Positions 46,332 through 57,929 of a stretch of DNA of 64,000 nt are shown here, piece after piece. The position numbers and the translations under genes are program-made. The DNA is from Bolinopsis microptera (Eukaryota; Ctenophora; Tentaculata; Lobata; Bolinopsidae). The number at the start of each line of letters is the position of its first letter. Position 1 is the first letter of the stretch. The notes beneath the pieces were generated by a model. The model saw nothing but the letters and a program-made list of their open reading frames with translations. It made no database searches and had not been told where the DNA came from. The DNA is taken from NCBI RefSeq assembly GCF_026151205.1, contig NC_087079.1:9476635-9540634 (forward strand). The letters are read 5' to 3'.

Positions 46332-46984
46332 GGCAGTATCTAGATAGCCCGACCCCTGTCCGCGGACAACTGTCCACGGACAACTGTCCACGGACAACTG
46401 TCCACGAACACCTGTCTACCAGATCATGTTATAACTGCATAATAACAGTATCCCCTGAATCAAGCAACAGGTGTTTGTGAATAGTTGATTGGTTACCAGA
46501 TCATATGACCGCAAATGTTATGAAATTGAATGGTATGTATGGTATCTTGGATGCAATTAGTTACGACTAGCATAATCAAACTATTGATTACGATTCAAAT
46601 GTGGTCCCTCGGATATAATGAGTTACGAATAATATTGATTGTAGCGTAGTATATTCCTGACATGGTACTCTTCTGTCTAATGGACGAAATTAATGGACCC
46701 ACGGCCTCCTTAGAGAATGCTCGAGACTTCCTATTCCAGAAAAACCTCCTAAAGAGCTCCATGTCCTGTCCTGGGTGTAACGCATCTATGTCCCTGGTTC
46801 CCTGCTCGTAAGGTTGCTTAATCGTTTCATAAGCCTTGACACCACCGCTGATTGAAATTCGCGTGCGATGATGTGAACCCTGCTTGATTCAGGGGATACT
46901 GTTATTATGCAGTAATATGATCTGGTAGACAGTTGTTCGTGGACAGTTGTCCGCGGACAGGGGTCGGGCTATCTAGATACTGCC
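46332..46984. mobile_element. 653-bp element with 8-bp target duplication ACATGTTC
   Basis: The ends are inverted: GGCAGTATCTAGATAGCCCG at 46332 and its reverse complement ending at 46984, continuing inward through CCTGTCCGCGGACA blocks and TACCAGATCAT. ACATGTTC flanks it exactly on both sides (46324-46331 and 46985-46992). The left arm repeats GGACAACTGTCCAC about three times. An 8-bp duplication fits hAT, but the terminus is not a canonical CAG end, so I leave the superfamily open. A related copy between about 47.95 and 49.6 kb is interrupted by a hAT element. Confidence 0.8.
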
Positions 46985-47031
46985 ACATGTTCATACTTAA
47001 TTAATTTCAATGTTCGCAAAAGTTGTGTCTT

Positions 47032-47550
47032 GCTATTTTCCGATTAGTTGCAGCCAAATAGTACAGCAGGTCACAATTTAACTTTGATTCTTTCTTACAG
47101 CAGGCAACCTAATAACGATCTGAGAATATTCCGGTAAAAACATCTTCCGCCCCGAGGTAATAAGTACATAAATTTCGACTCGCGAGAGCGTACAAATAGG
47201 TTTTGACCTAAGAACTCAACAACCTGAAGTCTGTAGACTTTAAAACTATGCTCTACCCCACTCAATGTGATGATTCTGATCATTTTCATACCCAAGTTGA
47301 TATACTTCCTCCAATCAAAAGTGGAGATATGTGGGGTTAGAAATCACGAAAGCGTCAAAAAGGGCGTGGTCAATTGAGCAAAACTGCCCCATATTCAGAA
47401 AGTCTACCGAAGCCAAATTTGTTCCTCGGGGCGGAAGACGTGTCTACCGGAATATTCTCAGAACCTTGTCTAGTTGCCTGCTGTAAGAAAGAATTAAAGT
47501 TAAATTGTGACCTGCTGTGACTATTTGACTGCAACTAATCGGAAAATAGC
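47032..47550. repeat. Large inverted repeat, arms about 130-150 bp
   Basis: GCTATTTTCCGATTAGTTGC at 47032 returns inverted at 47531-47550. The arms share CAATTTAACTTTGATTCTTT, CTTACAGCAGGCAAC, GAATATTCCGGTA and TTCCGCCCCGAGG with a few changes; the spacer is about 240 bases. No termini with a target duplication were identified. Confidence 0.7.
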
Positions 47551-47815
47551 TAGTAGTGGCCGATTAGTAGCCACTTTGTGGCTACTAGCCGATTAGCAGC
47601 CGGTTAGTAGCCGTCTAGTGACCACTTTTCAAGTGCCGGCTAGTAGCCTGCTAGAAGCCGGTTTGGGACCTCGAGAAAGTAGGTCTGCTTTAGAGACAAG
47701 CTAATAGCCGGCTAGTGACCGCCTAGTAGCCACTTTTTGGTCACTAGCCGGCTAGTAGCCGGTTAGTAGTCGGCTAGTGACCACTTATTAAGTGCCGGTT
47801 AGTAGCTGGTTTCAT
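47551..47815. repeat. Degenerate short repeat of TAGTAGCCGG-type units
   Basis: About 260 bases made of variations on GGCTAGTAGCCGGTTAGTAG and TAGTGACCACTTTTTAAGTG, with no constant period. It is a decayed minisatellite with no open coding pattern. Confidence 0.75.
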
Positions 47816-48529
47816 GTAAAATATCTTTTAAGTGCCCGTACAGTGGCCATATAGACTATAGAGGCCGTATAGAGGCCGTATTAATAGTGGCCGCATAGTA
47901 TAGGGGCCAAACCTAATCGCCCATTTTCCCCATATGGGAGCATATCAATCATGAAATGTTATGAAATTCAATGGTAATATGTATTATATGGTATCTTGCA
48001 ATTAGTTATTGCTAGAATAATTTGCCATTAATTGTAGCATAGTAAATTGCTGGATCAAACTATTGATAACGATTCAAATGTGGTCTCTCGGATATAATTA
48101 GTTACGAATAGCACTGATTGTAGCGTAGCATATAATAATTATTATTATAAAACAGGATCTTACCGTCAATAATGATTCATAAAAATACTTTAATGCGGTA
48201 AACTGTACCCTTGAAACAAATTTTCTCAACATCTGTTGCATGCAGCTATATCTTTGATTTCGTTTAATTCATGCAAGTTATCTATGTGCTAATTTCTACT
48301 ACTTAAATCACTTCTTAAAACAGATAAAAAGTTCATTCTAGGTCTCCCCAATCTTCTAATAAATAAATTATCTGATTCAATAGCAAAAGAGGGGGTATTC
48401 TACATATTATATTGCTCAATGAAATAAATAATTAAGATTTAAATATGGTATAGAAGTCGTTCGTTTTTGGTGGAGTATTATCAGTTGCCATCAACAACAA
48501 CAACAACAACTATTCCAATTACTGACATG

Positions 48530-49339
48530 CAGATCCCGGCCGGGATTTGGCGATTTTGTCCCGGTCCCGGTCGGGATTTTGTTTTTAGCCGGGATTTTAG
48601 ACGGGATTTTTCCAAAATAAAGTCTGTTTTAGAGCGTATATTTGAGCCCAAAGTTCACGAACCTGTGAACATTTTCCGAAAAGTTTTACTACAACAGTGC
48701 TCTACAGTGCTTCTTAATAGTTAGATCATTTCACTTTCTCGTCGCCAAAAGTTTATTGAAAATTCAACTTTCAAGTCTTATGTGAAATGTTTATGTTACA
48801 TGATATGATCAAAATTCTATGAATTTTGATCGATGGTAGTTGGCAAATTTCAAGTCAAACAAAATTTACTAATGTTCAAAATTAATTATATGTTCAACTG
48901 TTCACTTCATGAGTAACAAATTACAAAATGTTAGAAGAAAGCTGAAGTCCGAACAAACTTAGAAATACTCAAGAGTCAGGGGCCTCGCCCTCATCAGCTT
49001 CTTCATCTGATGAAATATATCAAATAATAATTTGTGACACGCTAGGTCGATCCACCAATGAGAGCGCTCGCGCTCTCTATCTCAGAGATAAAGAGAGAGA
49101 TAGAGAAAGATAGAGAGATAGAGATTAGAGAGAGATAGAGTAGTTACTACTACTTACTGTCAATTTTAACTTGACATACCTCAGTTTGTTCTGGAAGATT
49201 TTATTTAACATATAACATTGTTTCATTTAAACTGAGATTGAGAAATATTGGAAAAATCCCGGTCCCGGTCCCGGTCGGGATGAACGTCATCCCGGCCCGG
49301 TCCCGTCCGGGACTGAATTTCGATCCCGGTCGACCACTG
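48530..49339. mobile_element. Non-autonomous hAT element with exact 8-bp target duplication
   Basis: The left end is CAGATCCCGGCCGGGAT and the right end, read inward, CAGTGGTCGACCGGGATC. Both start with CAG and carry CCGGGAT-rich subterminal repeats. CTGACATG flanks both sides (48522-48529 and 49340-49347). An unoccupied related site, CCTGACATGGTACTCTT, lies at about 46658, where the downstream sequence matches the right flank. CAG termini, 8-bp duplication and 810-bp length identify a hAT MITE-like copy. It holds no transposase. Confidence 0.88.
49075..49142. repeat. GA-rich microsatellite inside the hAT element
   Basis: Repeated AGAGAGATAGAGA units over about 60 bases, followed by a short TACTACTACTT stretch. 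Confidence 0.8.
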
Positions 49340-49912
49340 CTGACATGGTACTCTCCCGTCTAGACGAAATTAATGGACCCACGGCCCCCCTAGAGATAAG
49401 AGAATGGTCCAGTCCAGGAGGAGTACAGTGCTTGCGATAATGTGAACCCTACTTGATTCTGTGTCAAGCTGTCGAGGGGTTCACATCATCCTAAGCAAGT
49501 TATTAGGCAGTCATATGATCTGGTAACCATCATATCATAAGTTTTTCACGAACACCTGTTCGTGAACAGGGTCGTCCGTCGTGCTATCTGGATTCGGCTC
49601 AAATTATCTTTGCGCACAACACTTACGTTGCAAATTAGATAGAGTTTCAGAAATGTTAACAGGATATACTTTTTATTCAAAAAGTGCAATTTAAGTGGTC
49701 TTTTATGGTCAGACAATGCTAGTTCTGAAGCACATTTGCAAATTTTGGCCCATCTAACAATGGGTTTACGCCAAATGGCTGTCGCGCGCTACTGCACAAG
49801 CGCGAAAGTGTCTGCAGAACAGATCAGGACTTTCGACAAATCTGTTCCAAATAAAAAGTTCGAAAATCGAGTGTTTTAGTGAATAACTTAGAATATATTT
49901 TTGATTTTCACA

Positions 49913-50260
49913 AGATCTGAATGACAGATTTTCTTCAAACTTTCCAGATAGTTAGATGGCTATATGACAGATAATGTGTGAGAGTTTGGGAGAATTTCTA
50001 TGTGCCAAAATGGAGATATGACTTCAAACACAAGAAAATATCTCCAAATTGGCGGTTTCTAGCGGAACACAGGTATATATTTAGAGATCTGAATGATAGA
50101 TTTTCTCTAAACTTTCCAGACAGTTGTATGGCTATCAGACGAATAATCTGTGCGATTTTGGGCGAGTTTCTATGTGCCAAACTTGAGATATGACTTCAAA
50201 CACAAGAAAATATTTCAAAATGGCGGTTTCTAGCGGAACGCAGGCATATATTTCGAGATA
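49913..50260 (+). repeat. Tandem duplication, 172-bp unit, two copies
   Basis: AGATCTGAATGACAGATTTT at 49913 recurs at 50085 with two changes. Both units contain ACTTCAAACACAAGAAAATA and GGCGGTTTCTAGCGGAAC. The second copy leads into the retrotransposon ORF1-like stretch. Confidence 0.8.
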
Positions 50261-51200
50261 TATGCTGGAGAATAATGCACCTCTAAGTCAGCATAAAAAG
50301 CACATGAAGAAGTTGAGTTACAATCAGTTATTCTCAGATTTACATCGACACGCCGAGCTAATCAGCTTGTCTTTGTACTATGGAGTTCAACTCTGTGGAA
50401 AATTTGAACAAACTTGAAAAAGAGTTATCGCTGCCGATGTCTTAATGCTTTTCATACAAAATTGATGTCTCGGACCAAAGTACTAACAATAAAGTATGGA
50501 ACTTTGTAACTCTCGAAAACTCAAACCGTTAACAAAGCTGAATCATTCGAGATTGATGGGTATAACGAAAGACCCCTTGGCTACTGCTGTTGAAAATCTT
50601 TCTAAATTGATGACAGGCAATATTGAACTATGTAAATCTGCGGCCAGTACGAGACAGACTGGTATCAGCGCAGCCTAATTATCAGAAGGATCAGTTCAAA
50701 CAGCAACAGAAAGAGCTCGACTCTGTCCAGCAAACTGTACAAACTGAGATGAAAAAACTTGGTGTGACATCGTCAAGGAGAACTGTGAAAGGGCTGTGAA
50801 ACAACTACCGGTGCTCCGTCGATTAAGACAGTATAAAGACAGCTGTTAAAAACGTCCGCAGAAAGAATTTCATTGTATACGGTGTACCAGACAATTAGGG
50901 CAGTGATCCACATATAGTGGCAGAAGAAGTGATCACCGAGATTTGGGAATCATCGGTAGTGTGATCCTGAATTGGTGACAGAAAATTTGATCAGGATTAA
51001 AAAACATGCAGATACGGTAGTGGTAAACCGAGACCGATAAAAGTGACATTGGCTTGCATGGGATCAGTCAAAATGGTTGCTGCTCGATCAAGAAACCTGA
51101 AGAAATCTAAATGTGCAGCGTACCATATACGTGGTTCATCACACCTGACAGAAATAGGGAGGAGAAAGCAGCTCATCAGAAACTTATTGTAAAAATGAAG
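50211..51200 (+). pseudogene. Non-LTR retrotransposon ORF1-like remnant
   Basis: Conceptual translation across frames gives a coiled-coil-like glutamine/lysine-rich segment (QFKQQQKELDSVQQTVQTEM) near 50690, then VRRKNFIVYGVPDN, then GKPRPIKVTLACMGSVKMVA and ARSRNLKKSKCAAY near 51010-51110, and a basic RKQLIRNL. The order coiled coil, NFIVYGVPD, RPIKV and RKQLIxNL is that of L1/CR1-type ORF1 nucleic-acid chaperones. Several stops and frame changes disable it. It could be the 5' part of the element whose reverse transcriptase end is at 51723-52269. Confidence 0.65.
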
Positions 51201-51722
51201 GAAAGTAATAAGTATCATTATATTACAACCGTGTTTGTAACTCAGGTATGTGATGACTTGTAGAGCACACATCACTGAATAGCAATCGTGATGCAGGTCT
51301 CACCCAGGCCAGGTTTAGCTATGTATATAGGGCTCTTTTTTTGAGGAAAAACTACCAGTTGTGTTGTGTGCGAAGCGTAAGGTACATCGTTTCATTTTTG
51401 GATATCATATTGGTATATCCTAAGCAAAAGAAATTCATATTTATCTAATTCTATGTAATTACTCTACATGTAATACTTTGAAATTATATTATAGTAAACA
51501 TTAACCATGAATGTACCAAAAGCTGGTCCCCAAACAAACAAACAAAAGTTGACGTAAGCGGTAGGACCATTTCAATATTCCTTCCGAAGAGCTAATAAAA
51601 TGACAAGCAATTATACGATGACGTGACGTGTTAAAAGTATTGATTGTACAATCGCAACATTGGCTCATTATGATAGGAGGCTAGGCGGGACCGGCTTTTC
51701 TTAATAAGTATAACATTTCCAT

Positions 51723-52269
51723 ATAGACAAGTCCGTGAAAAAAGCAAAGTCTGTTATAGGCTGGATCAAACGAAGCTTGATCTGCCGTAACAAATTTGTT
51801 ATGCTGAATGTTTACCGAACTCTAGTTCGACCTCACATCGAATACGCTGTGCAAGTGTGGAATCTACCAGCAGAGCACGGAAACTGGAGAACTATTAAAG
51901 TATTAAGACTATTAAGAATATGTTCAAGAGAGAACTTACACGAATAATCGACGGGATTGGTATTCTACCATACGATGAGAGACTGAGAATCCTCCAGTTA
52001 ACAACACAACTGGAGTGCCGTATGAGGAGTGATCTTATTGAAACCTTTAAAATAACGACGGGCAAAGTGGACTATGGACAAGATCTTTTCAGGATATCAC
52101 GTAGCGGTACCAAGATTCTAATTAAGATAAAAGAGGAAATCAGGTCCTCAGTAACCGTGTTAACAATTACTGGAACAAAGTACCAAGTTCGGTTAAAGAA
52201 GCCAGTTCAGTAGACGCATTCAAAGCTCGACTGATAGCGAGTGCAGCATCGTCAAAGGCTCACTTCTAG
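51723..52269 (+). pseudogene. CR1-like reverse transcriptase C-terminal fragment
   Basis: Two frames carry the end of a CR1-like ORF2: VYRTLVRPHIEYAVQVWNLP in the first (to about 51900), then RELTRIIDGIGILPYDERLR and LECRMRSDLIETFKI in the second. A further shift at about 52140 gives NNYWNKVPSSVKEASSVDAF and ends SSKAHF with TAG at 52267-52269. Polymerase motifs are missing; the fragment is 5'-truncated and frameshifted at least twice. Confidence 0.85.
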
Positions 52270-53130
52270 GATCTTAACGAAACCTTGATGTCAAAAATAA
52301 ATACATGTGAGCATGATTCATATGCATATTTCATGTCTAATAAGCCATTGATTGCTAAATACCGAGGAATCAATGTTTTTTGGTTGTTAAATTCAGAACT
52401 ACATGTTCTAAAAATAATTAATCATAACACTAAAAATAATTAATCATAACATTTTCCGGATAGGAACATTTTTCTTTTTGAAAATATTGTGTGAACTGCA
52501 ATAGCGAAGAGTGCAGTTCATGGGTTTCAAGTTTTGTCTAAATGGCTATGTATAATGTGGCCATAGCCCATAATCCTATCATTATAATTATTATTAGTAT
52601 TTCAGCCCAATACAAGGTTACATTTAATTCAGAAATTTTGTTATTAAGCATTACACAATATGTCGGTGGATGTCGGTGACTACGATAATCTTATCTATAA
52701 CGAAGGCTTAAACAGAAATGCCCCAAGTTCCAGTTCACTACAACAACCATGGGAGGGCTAAATTACCACATTGGTAAAAGTCACTTATTGCGGGATAAAC
52801 TAAAGGGAGACAAGAAGTTAGTAAAAGTGATATTCTCACTACTGAGAAGTTATTAAAATAAAACGTACCGTGCTCTCTGTCTACCATAGTACTGTGTAGT
52901 GTGTGTACTACCTCCGTTGAACTTTTGCTTTATTAACTGGCACCAACTCACTGACAGAAGAAATGATATTAACTGCGATATAGTGAGTTTATTGTTTATT
53001 GACCAATAAAATTATTGACCAATAAAATAAATCTAATAAGTTCAGCGTATTAATTGTGCATCAATTAAACCAACAACATACTATTCTATTTGTCGAGGTT
53101 ATAATATTATATTGAACATCAGTCAATTTG
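52270..53130. other. Non-coding, no gene seen
   Basis: AT-rich sequence with a short direct repeat (ACTAAAAATAATTAATCATA region, about 52407-52450) and no coding or RNA signal. Confidence 0.45.
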
Positions 53131-53340
53131 AATAAACACAGCTCTACTTACAACAGGTTGTTTGGACAATTGCAATTATAGCGACAACAATAAGCCGCCG
53201 ATCAGGGAAACAGGCCCTCCTCACGAACTCTCTGCTGTGCTGGCGCAACAAGCGATACTGGTGGGGTGGTCAGAAGATGTGATGGCCCGTCAAGTCTTGG
53301 CGAAACTCAGCAGAGGTCACATATAGGATAGAAAACAATG

Positions 53341-53950
53341 TTACCCAAGAACTTCTTGGTCCAACCTATTGAACTTATATAGAAGAGTAGAAATAGGTAA
53401 GTTCACGGTTATCACGCAATCTGCGGTTTCCCGTTTCCGAGAAATGTCTTGAAGCTTGCCAAAGTCTTTTGATATTGTCACTATTGTCAATTTAGGGGAG
53501 AAAATTCCAAGTCTTCCATCTTTCACTGCAAATGAGTAGTCGTAGGCATGGAGCGTGAAGAAGCTGATTTTTTTGGTGAGAGAAGATAGTATTACTTTAA
53601 CTCTCAGTCTGGCATTCTCTCTGAACTGTACATCGATCATCTATAGGTAATTTGGACATATCCCTGGAGAACTTTCCACAGATGTATGATGGAGTCTAGC
53701 CTTCTCAGCATCTTAGCAGCCAGCAGGGATATAAGTTTCAGTTCCTTCGGTCTATTCCAATAGTCGGTGTTTTTGAGCCCTAGAATCTGTCTACAATTAA
53801 CTGGCGTTGTATGCTCTCGACTGACTGGATATTATAGATCTTTTTTGGATTCCAGAGCAGCAGTACTCCACTCGCTGGATCTTAATACCATGGATTTGTA
53901 GAGCTGGAGCATTATAGGTTTTGTCCTGTCTTTGAATAGTCCAAGAACCC
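53341..53950 (-). pseudogene. Non-LTR reverse transcriptase C-terminal fragment, minus strand
   Basis: From 53950 downwards one frame reads PWVLGLFKDRTKPIMLQLYK and, after a stop, RQILGLKNTDYWNRPKELKL and SIIHLWKVLQGYV, the thumb-like region of non-LTR polymerases. The next frame (53640-53341) has IDVQFRENARLRVKV, YDYSFAVKDGRLGIFSPKL and a terminal FNRLDQEVLG, the usual C-terminal block. Stops and a frame change show that it is inactive. It differs from the copy at 51723-52269 and represents another subfamily. Confidence 0.75.
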
Positions 53951-55960
53951 AAGGTGTATAGTGTGTGATGCCAGTCATAAATGGCAGCTCCTAGAAAAGT
54001 TACACTGGTTAATACTCAGGTTTGTGAGAGAACAAGATAAAATTAGATGACCAATTTCTGTCAGTGTAAATATTGTCAAACATGAGCGGGCTTTACAATC
54101 ATTTGAGGGGAAAGAGCCCTGAAGATCAGCTATCTAAAAGTAACTTGGCTCTAAAGTCTAAATTATATTGCAGCGATATAAAAAGTCGCTGTATCATAGA
54201 AAATCTTGCTTTTTCAGAACTACTAGAAAGTTTGGGACTATAATTGGGAGCAAAGTAAAGTCTAAATGTACAATTGTAGCTGCTGTAGTGATGTGTTGCA
54301 TCAAATCAAATATTAAAGATCAAAACGTACACACAACGAGAGCGTGTATATAACGACGGTATACATGCCATGATTATGAAACGATCTGTTTGATCATAAC
54401 ACGTGTGCGCGCGCAATTCTGGAATAATCCATTAAGAGATGAACTGTAGATCAGTGTAACTTTACACTGTAATGTGTATTATATAGCGTGTACATCAATA
54501 ATCAATGTATGCTATTTCTGACGACCTATGGTCCTTTGTATAATAAGGGGTCATCCACATGTTTAGTAATCACTCGCTCAGGAGAAGGGGGTGGTGGGGG
54601 GGGGAGAGATGTTGGGGGGGGGGGGGGGGAGATGTTGGAGGGTTTTAAACGCAATTAATATGTAAACATGTATACTGTATAGCAGGGTACCAGATAAAGA
54701 GATAAAGCTAAACTAGTAGGCAGGGCATATCTAATACTGTGGTACTGTTGGTAAGGGACAAGGTTACAAGATATTTGAAAGACAAGCTGGAGCCCCAGAG
54801 ACGAAATCTCCTGGAGGTCTGTCGGAAAAATCACACTCTGTACATCTGAACCAGCTTGTCTGAATCTATCTGTGTCCACCTCCTTTCTCAGTCGCGAGTG
54901 AAAGGGGGCCGGCTTTCAAGGTGACGAAAAACGTTGACTGAGCATCCTGCCGGAAAACTTAGAAATCAACTTGATGATCAACTACGACTGAAGAGCCAGA
55001 AACTACGAAATATTATATCAGTTCAAGTTCCCTCCTGATTGTTTATTGTTTATATTACATTACCCCGAACAATATGAACAAAGACGACTCGTACGACGAG
55101 AGTATGGTTACGGAGTCAAATGAAGAGCCAGTTAGATTTATACTGACGGATCAGGTGATGAGGACATTGCGTAGGGTAGCATACTAGCATGTGTTAATTT
55201 ACAGATTCTGACACAACAACTTTTGTATCCTTTTATAGCTGTACTGATTACAAGCCGTCTCACCATAATTAAAAACTGCAGCTAAAACCTGGTATCCGCT
55301 ACTTTATAGGTATTACAATACCTATTTTATAATTACAATAGTATGTACAAGCACAAACACAGCATAAGCTTACCCAACAAACCAGCTTAACCAACTCTGA
55401 CACTATAACAACCCCATGGTATCCTTTATTGATTACAAGCACAAGCACATCTCACCTAACAAACTGGCACTTATAACTCTGACAGTGTTTCATTGATTAA
55501 TTAATAACGAATTAATTGGGGACGAATAATTGGAAGATTTTTGACCGACATCGGGATTAAGCCGGGATCCCGGTCGAACCTTAACCGCAATCATAACAGT
55601 AGCCTCAGACCGGACCGAAACAGTTTTTGTCCCTAATTCTTTAGGGAAGCATTTTTACTACGTCATCGACCGGGTGATTTGGAATCAGCGTCCAAAAATA
55701 CACCGGTTCAGGTTACTTTCATACCCTGATTAGGACCTTTTTAGTTCACACAATATTTTATTGAGACGAGCGATTTAGTAGGAGCGGATTATTTGAATTG
55801 TTTTGATATGGTGTGATGAAAACCCCGTTAATTTATTAAAATGGTTTTAAAATCGATGGTCATTCTTGTTTCTCAATTCTATGCGAAAGATTAAAAACTT
55901 GATAATCTAGTTGAGAACTTTATATTGGCTGTAACTAATACTATAAGTGCCTCAACTTTG
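53951..55960. other. Non-coding, includes a G-rich tract
   Basis: About 54588-54640 is G-rich (GGGGG runs with GAGATGTTGG twice). At 55535-55580 a CCGGGATCCCGGTCGA block resembles the hAT family termini but no complete element is seen. No gene is recognised in these 2 kb. Confidence 0.45.
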
Positions 55961-55964
55961 ACCC

Positions 55965-56436
55965 GGGGATATACTTTAATATACTTTAATATACTTTAAT
56001 ATACTTTAATGTACTTTAATATACCTATATTATCTCCATTAAAATTTTGAACCATATTAAAGTATATTAAAATGTAGGTTTTTTTCCAATTTTGACCCGG
56101 GATATACTTTAATATACTTTAACATGTTTAATATACCTATATTATAAAAATACATGTGAAAAATGTTGTTTTATTTCATGTATAGATTAGATTTACCTTT
56201 CATGTAAAGTTAGTCTTGTTCAAAGATATTGATACTTGACCAATTTATGAGCCAAAATATATGAAGTATGAGTTCAGGGGACTAGCAATTGGCTTATCTT
56301 CTAATCTACTTATTGTAGGTATATTAAAGTATATTAAAATGTAGGATTTTTTCCGATTTTGACCCGGGATGTACTTAAATATACTTTAATATGGTTGGTT
56401 GCCCCCCCCCCGGCCCCCGGCCCCCCCCCCCCCCCC
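55965..56436. repeat. ATATACTTTA repeats and C tract
   Basis: ATACTTTAAT is tandemly repeated about five times at 55972-56020. The phrase GACCCGGGATATACTTTAAT recurs at about 56093 and, slightly changed, at 56360, with inverted versions (TATTAAAGTATATTAAAATG) between. A C/G tract rich in C ends the region at 56401-56436. Confidence 0.8.
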
Positions 56437-56460
56437 ATATATAATGAATTTTAAAACCTA

Positions 56461-57473
56461 TACCTGTTGTGAACTCGGAGATCATAATAACAGTATTCAC
56501 TATTCATGGGGTTCCAGGTTGCTTGACCAAAGAGACTAAATTAGTTCCCCACAAAACTCTATTTCGAAATTATAGACAATGACAACCTTTAACATTTTTT
56601 AAGTCCAATTGCAAATGACAAAAGTGTAGCAAAGTCTGCTGATTACTGACAATTTAACAGAAACCTTTAAACCTAGAGGGGATATTAAAAACATATAAGT
56701 GATACGCAAGGATTTAATTAGCAGGAGCTTTCAAAATATTTATGTAAATAGTCTTCAGCTGACCTTCAGATGACCTTCAAACACCTTTAAAGTTGTCTCC
56801 CTTTGAATCATCCGCCGAATGATCTGATCAGCTGCCGAATAAAAGCAACGAACAAAGAAACATCCGCCGAATAATCTGATCAGCTGCCGAATGATGGCAA
56901 CGAACAAAGAAACAGGAAACAGTTGTAAAATGAAATGACTGAACTATACTATAAGTGCCTCAATATATTATGAATAAAATCCATACCTGTTGTGAACTCG
57001 GAGATGATAATAACAGTATTCACTATTCATGGGGTTCCGGGTTGCTTGACCAAAGAGACTAAATTAGTTCCCTACAAAACTCTATTTCGAAATTATAGAC
57101 AATGACAAGCTTTAACATATTTTAAGTCCAATTGCAAATGACAAAAGTGTAGCAAAGTCTGCTGATTACTGACAATTTAACAGAAACCTTTAAACCTAGA
57201 GGGGATATTAAAAACATATAAGTGATACGCAAGGATTTAATTAGCAGGAGCTTTCAAAATATTTGTGTAAATCGTCTTCAGCTGACCTTCAGCTGACCTT
57301 CAAACACCTTTAAAGTTGTCTCCCTTTGAATCATCCGCCGAATGATCTGATCAGCTGCCGAATAAAAGCAACGAACAAAGAAACATCCGCCGAATGATCT
57401 GATCAGCTGCCGAATGATGGCAACGAACAAAGAAACAGGAAACAGTTGTAAAATGAAATGATTGAACAAAGAG
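56461..57473. repeat. Tandem direct duplication, period 522 bp
   Basis: TACCTGTTGTGAACTCGGAG at 56461 recurs at 56983, and both copies stay closely similar to their ends. Inside each, CATCCGCCGAATGATCTGAT and CAGCTGCCGAAT form a further 60-70-base duplication. The segment GTAATTAGCAGGAGC-type near 56710/57240 is inverted at 43175-43275. No coding evidence. Confidence 0.85.
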
Positions 57474-57589
57474 ATTAAATTAATTCCCTCCAAAAACTCT
57501 TATCCAACGAGAAAATATTGCACTGATTATATATGTGCAAATGCAATGCACGAGTCTAACAGTTGCAGTAACTAGACATGACTAACACG

Positions 57590-57740
57590 TCGCGCGCGGC
57601 ATCAGAAATATGGGAGGAAATCTGGCACCACGATTTGTGGTGCCAGTTTGTGGCCATCTATAGAGCCCTCTTTTGCCGCCTACGGCGGTCGCGCGCTACT
57701 GCAAGCGAGAGGGCTCTGGTTAGAGCAAGGAATCTGCTGG
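57590..57740. repeat. CG-rich family Y copy with perfect hairpin
   Basis: CTGGCACCAC and GTGGTGCCAG pair perfectly around GATTT at 57622-57646. Immediately downstream, GTCGCGCGCTACTGCAAGC and GAGGGCTCTG match repeat family Y at 22300-22390. Confidence 0.6.
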
Positions 57741-57929
57741 GAATCTGGCATTTGCGCTCGAATCGAACATCTTCTCGGATAAATATAGAATTAAAGTACA
57801 GTGCGCGGCGTTACAGTGTGTAACAACCGAGACCGACTATTTAAAGTTGATTTAATAATTTTGTTGACAAAAATTAGTCGGCGTGGCTATGGAAATTAAT
57901 ATGGCTAGGAATTAAATTCTTAGATTCCT

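Noticed and set aside
46191-46397. A 68-codon minus-strand frame
   Set aside because: Its N-terminal part is the GGACAACTGTCC repeat of the 653-bp element.
54655-54879. A 74-codon minus-strand frame with a hydrophobic C-terminus
   Set aside because: No motif, no splice context, and it lies in non-coding repeat-rich DNA.
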